From NCBI GenBank assembly GCA_004353515.1, contig SMNZ01000001.1, forward strand, positions 930,001-994,000: a stretch of 64,000 nt of DNA. Reading direction: 5' to 3'. Positions 29,947 to 38,357 of the stretch are shown here, piece after piece. The translations under genes and the position numbers were made by a program. A model generated the notes under the pieces. That model saw only the letters and a list, made by a program, of their open reading frames with translations. It made no database searches and was not told the origin of the DNA. The stretch is from Alteromonadaceae bacterium M269 (GTDB lineage Bacteria > Pseudomonadota > Gammaproteobacteria > Enterobacterales > Alteromonadaceae). Position 1 is the stretch's first letter. Each line of letters begins with the position of its first letter.

Positions 29947-30402
29947 ATGTTTTTCGACAATCATGCAAAAGCAGAAGATGATATTTATACGCCCGATATC
30001 AGTCATTGGTGCCAATGGGTTATAGAACATGCACCACTACTCTTAAGTAAAATAAAAGCCAATACTACAGCTAATTCCAGCGAAGAAGCTCTTGCTGGTT
30101 TGGCGGAAACGCTAAAGTTTTTACATTTATGTTCAAATTCACAATCAAGCCTAACGCCTTCAGTAAAGGTTGATCAGGTATGGCACGAGTTTATTTTATT
30201 TACTCGAACATACGAGCAATTCTGCCGCTACCAGTTTAATCAGTTTATTCACCACCAACCGTCAGCTAGTCCGACACTTGAGAAAAACCAGTATCAAAAT
30301 ACACTAGAACTTTATCAACAATGGTTCGGACAACCCGATCAAACATACTGGCCCGTACCTAACGATGATATCTCCCACTGTGGTCTTTGTGAGAGTGACT
30401 AA
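29947..30402 (+). CDS. glycine-rich-domain-containing (GRDP/DUF1399-like) protein
   Basis: A 151-residue soluble protein. Residues 75-103 read VDQVWHEFILFTRTYEQFC then FNQFIHH, the central signature of the GRDP/DUF1399 family known from plants and some bacteria. The C-terminus ends in HCGLCESD, a Cys pair. Bacterial function is not established. ATG at 29947 has AAAGGA in front. It lies 20 bases before a protein with a Cys/Gly-rich tail, with which it probably forms an operon. Confidence 0.75.
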   Translation: MFFDNHAKAEDDIYTPDISHWCQWVIEHAPLLLSKIKANTTANSSEEALAGLAETLKFLHLCSNSQSSLTPSVKVDQVWHEFILFTRTYEQFCRYQFNQFIHHQPSASPTLEKNQYQNTLELYQQWFGQPDQTYWPVPNDDISHCGLCESD

Positions 30403-30422
30403 CGATAGAAAGGAGTTTCGCT

Positions 30423-31361
30423 ATGTATTTATCTCAGACAATTCACGTCAACTTAACGCAGGAAAACGCAGACATACTCAAAAGACCATCCAAGGTCTTT
30501 AATAAAATTAAAGCGATTTTTAGTGGTGGAATGACACCCACAGAACAGAATCAAGCTGAAGTCATGCTGTCGGTCTTACAACGTTTGAATATAGCGTTAA
30601 GAAAATCCAAGTTTGACGACTTAGTGAGTATTGCCGTTAACGAAAACCTCTTGTACGAAGGTTCGGAAGATGCCAGTAGCAATTTGAATGAAAGTAACAC
30701 TGTATTGGCGAGCAACTTTGAGAGCGGCGGCATTACTAAGGTTAATACGCTAGCACTCACGGTCGATGCTGAACGAGAAAACCTTCGCTACCTCATTCAT
30801 GTCAATATCGTGAGAAAACCCAAAGCAGACGCAACACCTGTTACGATTCAGGTCTACGGATTTATCAATGAATTTAAACAGCTTCCAGATGAATCTGCCG
30901 ATTCTTTTTCGCAGCGAGTTAAAGCACTGATTGAATCGTCGTGGGGGGATAAAAAAGATCAAGACGAGAGATTAGCGGCTTTAGAAATGGAGTTTCAACA
31001 AGAAGTCCTCAATCTCCAAAATCAAATAGATCAGCTTTTCCCTGCAAAATCGACCTTAGATAATTCACAGCGGAAAGTAAAAAGAGAAGCGTTTAAAAGC
31101 CGATATTCACATCACAACAATCGTTACAATGAATGCTACGCATACCTCCCCTTTTTCTACCTTTATGGTTTATCAGATGATCATGACTTTATCGTTGAAG
31201 AACAAGACGCATGGGATAACGACATAGCCTTCAACGATAATGAAAGCGATAAATCAAGCAGCTGGTTTGGTGGCAGTGGTTTTGCAGATTCATCCTCTGA
31301 CGGCGGTTCCAGTTGTGGCTCAAGCTGCGGTTCGGGTTGCGGCGGTGGCTGCGGTAGCTAA
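30423..31361 (+). CDS. protein with Cys/Gly/Ser-rich C-terminal tail
   Basis: A 312-residue protein whose body (1-275) I cannot place in a named family. It has no signal peptide; residues about 190-215 are predicted coiled coil, and an acidic segment follows a YNECYAYLPFFYLYG block. The last 35 residues are almost only Gly, Ser, Cys and Asp, with four cysteines at exactly every fourth position (298, 302, 306, 310). AAAGGAG precedes the ATG. It follows the GRDP-like gene by 20 bases; bacterial proteins with Gly-rich Cys-containing tails are known beside that family, which supports a functional pair. Confidence 0.7.
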   Translation: MYLSQTIHVNLTQENADILKRPSKVFNKIKAIFSGGMTPTEQNQAEVMLSVLQRLNIALRKSKFDDLVSIAVNENLLYEGSEDASSNLNESNTVLASNFESGGITKVNTLALTVDAERENLRYLIHVNIVRKPKADATPVTIQVYGFINEFKQLPDESADSFSQRVKALIESSWGDKKDQDERLAALEMEFQQEVLNLQNQIDQLFPAKSTLDNSQRKVKREAFKSRYSHHNNRYNECYAYLPFFYLYGLSDDHDFIVEEQDAWDNDIAFNDNESDKSSSWFGGSGFADSSSDGGSSCGSSCGSGCGGGCGS

Positions 31362-31394
31362 CTTAAATATATCCCTCTTCCCTTAGAGTCAGCT

Positions 31395-31558
31395 TATACT
31401 CATACTACCTCAAGAGGCTAGGTTTCAGCTGGAGAAAAAAATGATTGAGGCAAGGCAAATTGGCGAAGGTATAGTGGCCCTACATCAAGACAATTTAACG
31501 CAGCATCAATCATTTTTAACCCAGCCCTTCGGGAGCTTCTTGAGGTAGTATGAGTATA
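31395..31558. repeat. MITE-like inverted-repeat element, 164 bp
   Basis: The ends form long imperfect inverted repeats: TATACTCATACTACCTCAAG at 31395 is answered by CTTGAGGTAGTATGAGTATA ending at 31558, and the match continues inward (25 bp with one mismatch). A second inverted pair, AAAAATGATTGA near 31436 and TCAATCATTTTT near 31506, lies inside. There is no ORF. This is the structure of a non-autonomous miniature transposable element or a large palindromic repeat; ends of this TACTACCTC type resemble repeats of marine gammaproteobacteria (from memory, unverified). TA at both ends may be the target duplication. Confidence 0.75.
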
Positions 31559-31620
31559 TCTTTTGAAGTATAAAGATAAACTGACTCATCAAATTGCCCT
31601 CAACAATAGGCTTTCACTTT

Positions 31621-32772
31621 ATGAAATTTAAACGGGTTGGCTCATTCATAGCCATGATAATCATTTGTGCCAATGCACTCGCGTTAGAAGTGAAAGAACA
31701 AATAGAAATCCAGCATAAGAATTTTGATGAGCCGCTTGTTTTTAATGTATTTCTGCCCTCGAACTATTCGCAAAATGTCGATAAAGAATACGTATTGCTA
31801 TTCGATTTCCATCCGTACTCGCATACTTATTTGAGCGGCATGCACGATTGGATGAGCCACAATGGCGAATGGCCATGGTTACAAACTATCATTGTGACGC
31901 CAGAGTTTGGCAATCGCGTTGGTATGCTCTTTGATGAATCAGGAAAAACAACACCACTTCTGGATTTTTTTGAACAACAACTCTTTCCAACTATAGACAA
32001 AAAATACCGGACTAACGGTTTTAGAATAATGAGTGGCTTCAGAGTCAACGGCACCATTGTTTTATCGGCGCTCATAAACAAACCCAATTTGGTAAACGCA
32101 CATATAGCGGTGAGTCCAGAGCTCAAGGACAACTATGTCGATATAATATCGTCTGCACCGGAAAAACTGAGAAAACTTGACGATAAGCCTCGTTTCCTCC
32201 TCTTTTCTCACGGTATTAACGTCAAAGAAGAGCATCAAATATCATCATACGAGACACTCTTAAAGACACTACAGCAGTCTCAAAATGCGCATTTAGATTG
32301 GCACTATAAAAACTTCAACGACCATTACTTTATGTCACTCCCCCTGCTTTCTACGATTTTAGGTATTGAAAAACTTTTTGACGATATTCATAGCGGAATA
32401 TCTCCAGAGTCGAATATTGCTCAACAAGGCGTTGAAGCAATTGTTGAACATTATCAATATTTATCTAGAGACAAGTATGGATTCGAAGTAAGCCCTAAGC
32501 CTTCAATCAGAAAGCGAGGAGAATATCTATTACAAAAGGAGCCATCTACGGGTATCGAAATATTTAAGGCCTTGCTCAAGCTATACCCAGAAGATCCATA
32601 CAGTTATCACGAGCTAGCAAAAGCATATGCTTCGTCAGCTCAGCTAGAGCAAGCCATAAAATATCAAAAGCAAGCGGTTGAACGTTCATCGAACATGGCG
32701 ACATGGCACCAAAATAAAATCAAACAAACGCTTGAGAATTACCTATCAAAACAAGAAGCAGCTGCAGACTAA
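31621..32772 (+). CDS. exported esterase-like alpha/beta-fold protein with TPR tail
   Basis: A 383-residue protein: signal peptide of about 22 residues, an alpha/beta-hydrolase domain of the putative-esterase (COG2819-like) type (about 25-265), and a C-terminal TPR-like helical part (about 300-375) with YSYHELAKAYASSAQLEQA. The nucleophile elbow, normally GHSxGG, reads GFRVNG at 139-144, so Arg141 replaces the catalytic Ser; a late His in NDHYFMSLPL remains. It may therefore be a non-catalytic binding protein. I start at the ATG at 31621 because the signal peptide begins there; the ribosome binding site is weak. The MITE-like repeat ends 62 bases upstream. Confidence 0.75.
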   Translation: MKFKRVGSFIAMIIICANALALEVKEQIEIQHKNFDEPLVFNVFLPSNYSQNVDKEYVLLFDFHPYSHTYLSGMHDWMSHNGEWPWLQTIIVTPEFGNRVGMLFDESGKTTPLLDFFEQQLFPTIDKKYRTNGFRIMSGFRVNGTIVLSALINKPNLVNAHIAVSPELKDNYVDIISSAPEKLRKLDDKPRFLLFSHGINVKEEHQISSYETLLKTLQQSQNAHLDWHYKNFNDHYFMSLPLLSTILGIEKLFDDIHSGISPESNIAQQGVEAIVEHYQYLSRDKYGFEVSPKPSIRKRGEYLLQKEPSTGIEIFKALLKLYPEDPYSYHELAKAYASSAQLEQAIKYQKQAVERSSNMATWHQNKIKQTLENYLSKQEAAAD

Positions 32773-32803
32773 ACAATTTCAGTCTTATCAGCTGCATATT
32801 ATT

Positions 32804-33640
32804 TTAGCGATAGAGGTAATTGTAGCTGGATCTAAGCGATTGGAAGGGTTGATCAGTATCATCATGCTCAACATAAAAGTGTTGTAACCCTGCCAAGTCT
32901 GCATATTTGAATAGAGCGTCGAAATCTATTGAGCCTTTGCCAACTGTCGTTATGGAGCCGTCTGCGGCACGGTCCTTAATATGGCATAACGGGAATCGTC
33001 CAGGCGCTTTTTTGAAGTACTGAACAGGATCTTTGTTGGCTTTAATAGCCCAATACAAATCGAGCTGCATTTTCACCAATTCCTTATCAGTTCTTTCTAA
33101 CAGTAAGTCATAAGGTAACTGACCATCTAACGGTATAAACTCAAAGTCGTGATTATGATACGCCATTTGGAAACCTGCAGACTTGGCTTGTTCTCCTCGT
33201 TTATTCAGCAGTTCAGCATGCTTTTTGTAATCATCCAGAGAATCCCGATCTTTTTCTTCCAACCAAGGGAGAACGATATAGGTCTGCCCCATCGTATGAG
33301 CTGTTTCTAAGATGGAGTCGAAGTCATTTTGGAGCGCAGGCAAACGAACATGGGTTGAATTAGAAACTAGCCCTAAATCATCCATATAGCGTTTTATTTC
33401 CGCAGGTTTATGCTCGAAGTAACCAGCAAATTCTAGATCTTTATAACCCAGCGAAGCGATAGTCTTTAAAGGCACTTTATAATCAACTGCTAACTGTTCT
33501 CTTATGGTATAAAGCTGGACCCCTAGTTGCTTATATGGTCTTTTATTCTGATTATGCCCGGCCAATGCTGACGGCAAGTGCATCAGCGGCAATGATGCCA
33601 TTGCACCAGCTCCTAAACGGATAAACTCTCTACGCTTCAT
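32804..33640 (-). CDS. Tat-exported TIM-barrel sugar isomerase/epimerase-family protein
   Basis: A 278-residue protein with a twin-arginine signal (MKRREFIRLGAGAM, Arg3-Arg4), a hydrophobic stretch and cleavage near ALAG. The mature part is an AP-endonuclease-2-type TIM barrel: LGVQLYTIREQL, YHNHDFEF and LCHIKDRAADGS carry the usual metal-binding residues. Members are called sugar phosphate isomerases/epimerases, but exported ones act on non-phosphorylated sugars, and some relatives cleave 3-keto-glycosides. Last gene of the six-gene carbohydrate run. AGGA stands eight bases before the ATG. It converges with the esterase-like gene. Confidence 0.87.
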   Translation of the reverse strand: MKRREFIRLGAGAMASLPLMHLPSALAGHNQNKRPYKQLGVQLYTIREQLAVDYKVPLKTIASLGYKDLEFAGYFEHKPAEIKRYMDDLGLVSNSTHVRLPALQNDFDSILETAHTMGQTYIVLPWLEEKDRDSLDDYKKHAELLNKRGEQAKSAGFQMAYHNHDFEFIPLDGQLPYDLLLERTDKELVKMQLDLYWAIKANKDPVQYFKKAPGRFPLCHIKDRAADGSITTVGKGSIDFDALFKYADLAGLQHFYVEHDDTDQPFQSLRSSYNYLYR

Positions 33641-33679
33641 ATCGGATTCCTATTGTAATATTCATGCGGACAAGCATTA

Positions 33680-35386
33680 TTAGATAGCCCCACGATTGAA
33701 TTGTGTCACCGCATAATCAACAGCTCTCGCAGTTAATGCCATATAAGTTAATGAAGGGTTCTGGCAGGCACTAGATGCCATCGCTGCACCATCAGTGACA
33801 AATACGTTCTCAACATCGTGACATTGGTTATATTTATTCAAAACCGACGTTTTAGGATCGAGTCCCATACGCGCGCCACCCATTTCATGAATACCTAGGC
33901 CGGGTATAACTTCGTCGTTATAGGGTTGAACATCGACCAGACCTGCCGACAGCAGTATTTCTGTGGCTGTGTTTGCCATGTCTTCACGCATTTTTACTTC
34001 GTTATCGAAAATTGAGCAATCGATATGTAACTGAGGGATGCCCCAGCGATCTGTTTTCGTAGGATGTAACTTAACGAGGTTATGACGATAAGGTAGCATT
34101 TCACCGAAACCCGTCAGGCTAAAATACCAATCACCTGGGGTACGGATGTCATTCTTAAATTGCTCTCCAAAGCCTGGGCGACTTGCGGCGCCATGCCAAC
34201 TACTTCGAGAAGCTCTTCCTTGAAAGCCGTAACCTCGAATAAAATTGAGATCGTTATTTTCTTTTAGGTTTCTAAACCGCGGAACATAAATCCCGGTAGG
34301 TCGCCTGCCGTAGTAGTACCTGTCTTTAAATCCGGTATAACGCCCGCGAGCACCTGAGTTGTGATGGTGATCCATCACATAATGCCCCAACGTACCGCTG
34401 TTATTTGCAAAGCCATTTTTAAAGATATCTGATTTAGAGTTAAGCATAATTTGCAGTGTTGCAAAGGTTGATGCACATAAAAAAACAACTCTAGCGTAGT
34501 ATTCCTGTTTATCACCAGTCAGGCGGTTAACCACTCTAACACCACGAGCTTTTTTGGTTTTTTCATCGTAAATGATGCTCTGTACTATGGTGTCTGTCAC
34601 CAGTGTAAGGTTGCCCGTCCTTCTTGCTGCCGGCAGCGTTGCACTGACACTGGAGAAATAAGCTCCAAACGAGCAACCACGCTGGCATTGATTTCTAAAC
34701 TGACAGTTTGCACGGCCTAAAGCTAAGTGTTCTGCCGTTGGTTTAGTTAAGTGAGCGCATCGACCAATAATCATCTTACGATCACTAAACTTTGCTTCCA
34801 TACGTTGCTTAACGTGTTTTTCCACGCAATTCATTTCTATAGCCGGCAAGAAATGACTATCAGGAAGCTGTGCTAACCCTTCTTTGGAACCACTAACTCC
34901 TACGAACTTTTCAACATGGGTATACCACTTTTCAACATCTTCGTAGCGAATTGGCCAATCTGTACCATGACCGTCTCTTTTATTTGCGGTGAAATCTAAG
35001 TCGCTCCAGCGGTAGCTTTGTCTAGCCCATAACAATGACCGACCACCGACTTGATCACCACGGATCCATGCAAAAGGTTTATCATTGGGTGTTGAATACG
35101 GCTGCTCGTTATCGTTAGCAAAGAAATTACGTGTACTTTCTTTAAACGCATAGCATTGGCTCTGCACTGCGTATTCTTGTTTCGCTAACTTTGGATTAAC
35201 CCTATCTCTGAATTCCATTTCCCAAGTGGCTTTGTTTTCCCCCACGTAATCAATACCAGGTTTCGTGTCTTTACCTCGCTCCAAAACTAGTGTCTTAAGG
35301 CCTTTCGCTGTGAGTTCCTTCGCAGCCCATCCACCGGACATTCCAGAACCTACAACAATGGCATCAAATTTGTTGTTCGACTTCAT
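33680..35386 (-). CDS. GMC-family oxidoreductase (sugar dehydrogenase large subunit type)
   Basis: A 568-residue FAD enzyme. Dinucleotide motif GSGMSGG at 13-19, and the GMC active-site pair His500 (GIHEMGGARMG) and Asn543 (CQNPSLTYMA). It resembles the catalytic subunit of membrane-associated gluconate 2-dehydrogenase and glucoside 3-dehydrogenase. It has no signal peptide; such subunits are exported together with a Tat-bearing small subunit, and that gene lies just upstream, ending 22 bases before this ATG. No CxxCH haem motif occurs in it or its neighbours, so the electron acceptor is unknown. A GTG 12 bases upstream of the chosen ATG (35384-35386) is an alternative start. Confidence 0.9.
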   Translation of the reverse strand: MKSNNKFDAIVVGSGMSGGWAAKELTAKGLKTLVLERGKDTKPGIDYVGENKATWEMEFRDRVNPKLAKQEYAVQSQCYAFKESTRNFFANDNEQPYSTPNDKPFAWIRGDQVGGRSLLWARQSYRWSDLDFTANKRDGHGTDWPIRYEDVEKWYTHVEKFVGVSGSKEGLAQLPDSHFLPAIEMNCVEKHVKQRMEAKFSDRKMIIGRCAHLTKPTAEHLALGRANCQFRNQCQRGCSFGAYFSSVSATLPAARRTGNLTLVTDTIVQSIIYDEKTKKARGVRVVNRLTGDKQEYYARVVFLCASTFATLQIMLNSKSDIFKNGFANNSGTLGHYVMDHHHNSGARGRYTGFKDRYYYGRRPTGIYVPRFRNLKENNDLNFIRGYGFQGRASRSSWHGAASRPGFGEQFKNDIRTPGDWYFSLTGFGEMLPYRHNLVKLHPTKTDRWGIPQLHIDCSIFDNEVKMREDMANTATEILLSAGLVDVQPYNDEVIPGLGIHEMGGARMGLDPKTSVLNKYNQCHDVENVFVTDGAAMASSACQNPSLTYMALTARAVDYAVTQFNRGAI

Positions 35387-35407
35387 ATTCCCAACCACCG
35401 AATGCTT

Positions 35408-35974
35408 TTATATACCGTACTGCAACCATGCTCGCCCAACTTCTTTTAAAGGCACACACGCTTGATATTTTGTTGGAATCGGACTGTAGTTCAGCTCTTG
35501 AATGGCGACCTCAGAAGTGTAGTAACCAAAAACCGTCAACTCTTTTAGCTCAGAAAAAATGTTGTAGCGACTGTGTTGATCAAAATACTGTAAAACGGCA
35601 TTTTGAATATCCGATCCAGCCGAAACAAAATCCCTTGCACCACGCCCAATAGCTTGATTATCAAACTCCGAAAGTTGACCTAAGAACCGTTTTCGTTCAT
35701 CGGCGTCATACCACTCCGATAACATGAGATTAATGAACTCAGGGACACCAGCAGCAATAGCTCCGGGTGTATCTGTCGTTGGGATAATCATTTCAGTCAC
35801 AATAGAAATCAGCTTTTGGTAAGGCACAACGCTCGGATGTATATTCTCAGGCGTTAACGCAACTTTATCTTGTGAACTTGCTGCATAGAGAAACAACGGC
35901 GTAGCTGCGATCCCTCCTAATAAATAGGACGCTTTCTTCAACACATCGCGTCGTGAAGGGTTATGCGCTTTCAT
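35408..35974 (-). CDS. gluconate 2-dehydrogenase subunit 3-like protein
   Basis: A 188-residue small subunit with a twin-arginine signal (PSRRDVLKKASYLL, Arg8-Arg9) and a mature helical domain containing EMIIPTTDTPGAIAAGVPEFI and a WLQYGI end, typical of the family. It accompanies GMC dehydrogenases, stabilising them and carrying them through the Tat system. GGGGAGGAG stands before the ATG; the gene overlaps the upstream MFS gene by 14 bases and precedes the GMC gene, so the two subunits are made together. Confidence 0.92.
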   Translation of the reverse strand: MKAHNPSRRDVLKKASYLLGGIAATPLFLYAASSQDKVALTPENIHPSVVPYQKLISIVTEMIIPTTDTPGAIAAGVPEFINLMLSEWYDADERKRFLGQLSEFDNQAIGRGARDFVSAGSDIQNAVLQYFDQHSRYNIFSELKELTVFGYYTSEVAIQELNYSPIPTKYQACVPLKEVGRAWLQYGI

Positions 35975-37271
35975 TAGCTCCTCCCCGGCTTATACGCTGT
36001 TTATCACCAAACCAAAGGACAGCGAAAACAACTAGTAATACGCAAGGTATCAGAGCGACATTAGCGAATGACTCAGAGGCCGCAAGACTTTCAATCTCGA
36101 TTAAAGCGTCAGCAGACAACTGTTCTAATTCGGAGACACCACCCGCAAACTCAATTTTAGATTGATCATATAAGGATCCTATCTTGGGCAACACGAAGTA
36201 AATAGATAACGCACCCGCCGAGCCCAATAACCCAATTAACCAAGCGCCTCCTCTAGGATATCGCTCCGCGACCGATGCCAGCATGGTCGGCCACATAAAA
36301 CAGACACCGATTCCCCACGCCGTCGCTGCTAATAATGCGCCAATCGGACCATTTGCAACGGAGAGTGAGTAAAGCCCAATCGCAGCAAATAAGCTAGAAA
36401 ACCAAAGTAACCCCGTATTTGATAAGCGATGGGCAATAGGTCCGGCAAAATGACGCATAATAAACATCAAACCTGCAACATAAATAAGCAGCAAAATCCC
36501 TCTAAACCCAACCTTTTGAGTCAGCGCAAAGTCGATCCACTGGCCCGGCGCTAGCTCAGATGCCGCTGTTAAAAACATAGCTCCAAACCAAACTAGAAAG
36601 CTTGGGCGTTTGATGACTTCTTTAAACATATCCTGCATGGACACTCCGCTCGCCTGCCTCTCTGTTTGTGGAAACTGCGTATTAAAGCAGAGCGCAAGTA
36701 AAGTCAGTGCTGGAATCAATACCAACGCAAGGCTTACTTTCCAATCGAGATCGATACTTGAAGTGACAACACCTAACAAGCCACCAACAATCAAGCCTGC
36801 TGGCCACCAAGCATGTAAAACGTTTAATCGATGTGTTTTATCTTCCGGATATAGAGCGGTGGTCATTGGGTTAATTGCAGCTTCTGTTGCACCCCAACCG
36901 ACACCTTTCAGTAGCATTCCCAACCATAAGTAACGATATGCTGACTCACCGTCACCTAGAGTATTGGCCAAAATAACCAGCAAAGTACCGGAAATAAAAG
37001 CGACGGCAGCACCTTTTATCACTCGCCCGATGCCTAGCAAATCAAGTAAAGGGCTTACAATGAATAAAGTCATCGCAAAGCCTAAAAAAGCGACGCCCAA
37101 AGCTTCCGCCAAAAGCGTCGCAGCGCGGGAAAAGTCAATAACATCAATAATTGATGTTTTTATGTCACCTGCTACAGCAGCGCGCATTGAAAAACTCATC
37201 GCCGCTGTAAATAAAGCAATAACCCCGATCCAAAACAACTTAGTACGATCCAATGATTCTGTTGAGTCCAT
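35961..37271 (-). CDS. MFS transporter, sugar-type
   Basis: A 436-residue inner-membrane protein with twelve hydrophobic segments and a conserved-charge loop between segments 2 and 3. The general form is that of FucP/GlcNAc-type or NagP-like sugar permeases often found in carbohydrate clusters of marine bacteria. Its place between the cytoplasmic enzymes and the periplasmic oxidoreductase suggests it brings the oxidised or cleaved sugar into the cell. I use the ATG at 37269-37271 (AGAGG nine bases upstream) rather than the GTG immediately before it. Confidence 0.85.
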   Translation of the reverse strand: MDSTESLDRTKLFWIGVIALFTAAMSFSMRAAVAGDIKTSIIDVIDFSRAATLLAEALGVAFLGFAMTLFIVSPLLDLLGIGRVIKGAAVAFISGTLLVILANTLGDGESAYRYLWLGMLLKGVGWGATEAAINPMTTALYPEDKTHRLNVLHAWWPAGLIVGGLLGVVTSSIDLDWKVSLALVLIPALTLLALCFNTQFPQTERQASGVSMQDMFKEVIKRPSFLVWFGAMFLTAASELAPGQWIDFALTQKVGFRGILLLIYVAGLMFIMRHFAGPIAHRLSNTGLLWFSSLFAAIGLYSLSVANGPIGALLAATAWGIGVCFMWPTMLASVAERYPRGGAWLIGLLGSAGALSIYFVLPKIGSLYDQSKIEFAGGVSELEQLSADALIEIESLAASESFANVALIPCVLLVVFAVLWFGDKQRISRGGANESA

Positions 37272-37285
37272 CACTGCTTACCTCT

Positions 37286-38341
37286 TTAGTCGAGTTGAAG
37301 GATCCTGCGATGCGATGAGCTATCACCAGCACCACCCGCAAAATCGTCAAATGCATACTCAGTCGGTCTAATGATGTGATCAGCGATGAATTTAGCCCCT
37401 TCTCTCGCGCCATCTTCCGGGTGTTTAAGGCAACACTCCCACTCTAAAACTGCCCAACCGTCATAACCGTACTGAGTAAGTAAACTGAAAATACGCTTGA
37501 AATCGACTTGACCGTCACCTAATGAACGAAAACGTCCAGCTCGATCTTGCCAATCCTCATAACCACCGTAGACTCCTGTTCTTCCATTAGGATTAAACTC
37601 AGCATCCTTGACGTGAAACATCTTGATGCGGTCGTGATAACGTTCAATAAAATCAATGTAATCAAGCTGCTGCAGAACAAAGTGACTTGGATCAAACAGA
37701 ATATTCGCTCGTTTGTGGTTATTCGTCGCTTCGAGAAAGCGTTCAAAGGTCGCACCATCATGCAAATCTTCCCCTGGGTGAATCTCATAACAAACATCCA
37801 CACCTTGCTCATCAAAAGCATCAAGAATAGGTAACCAGCGTTTTGCGAGTTCTTTAAAACCCTCGTCAACCAAACCTTTGGGGCGTTGAGGCCACGGATA
37901 GACCAAGTGCCACATTAACGCTCCGGAAAAGCTTGCACAGACATCTAGTCCTAACCTGCGACTTGCTTTCGCGGCCATCTTCAATTGTTCAACCGCCCAG
38001 GCTGTTCTCTCCTTAGGCTTGCCGTGCAGTTCCGTTGGGGCAAAATTATCAAATAATTCATCATATGCAGGATGGACAGCAACAAGCTGACCTTGCAGGT
38101 GTGTTGCTAGCTCGGTTATAGCAACGCCGTGTTCTTCGCATAAACCTTTAATTTCGTCACAATAATCTTGGCTCTCTGCCGCCGTTTCTAAATCAAAGCA
38201 CCGTTTGTCATTACTGGGGATTTGTATGCCCTTATACCCCATAGAAGAAACCCACTTAACCACACTTTCCAAGGAGTTAAATGGCGCTTTGTCAGACATA
38301 AACTGGGCCAGAAATATCGCTGGACCTTTGATTTTTTTCAT
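37286..38341 (-). CDS. cytoplasmic TIM-barrel sugar isomerase/epimerase-family protein
   Basis: A 351-residue protein without signal peptide. The xylose-isomerase-like TIM barrel is complete, with metal-site segments CYEIHPGEDLHDG, FDPSHFVLQQ, MFHVKDAEF and VLEWECC. Family members isomerise or epimerise sugars or lyse keto-sugars. An in-frame start 105 bases further upstream would run into the preceding gene; the ATG at 38339-38341 has AGGA ten bases upstream and matches the family N-terminus. Paired with the Gfo/Idh/MocA gene 16 bases upstream, as in many inositol- and keto-sugar-type clusters. Confidence 0.87.
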   Translation of the reverse strand: MKKIKGPAIFLAQFMSDKAPFNSLESVVKWVSSMGYKGIQIPSNDKRCFDLETAAESQDYCDEIKGLCEEHGVAITELATHLQGQLVAVHPAYDELFDNFAPTELHGKPKERTAWAVEQLKMAAKASRRLGLDVCASFSGALMWHLVYPWPQRPKGLVDEGFKELAKRWLPILDAFDEQGVDVCYEIHPGEDLHDGATFERFLEATNNHKRANILFDPSHFVLQQLDYIDFIERYHDRIKMFHVKDAEFNPNGRTGVYGGYEDWQDRAGRFRSLGDGQVDFKRIFSLLTQYGYDGWAVLEWECCLKHPEDGAREGAKFIADHIIRPTEYAFDDFAGGAGDSSSHRRILQLD

Positions 38342-38357
38342 ACATTGAATCCTAATA

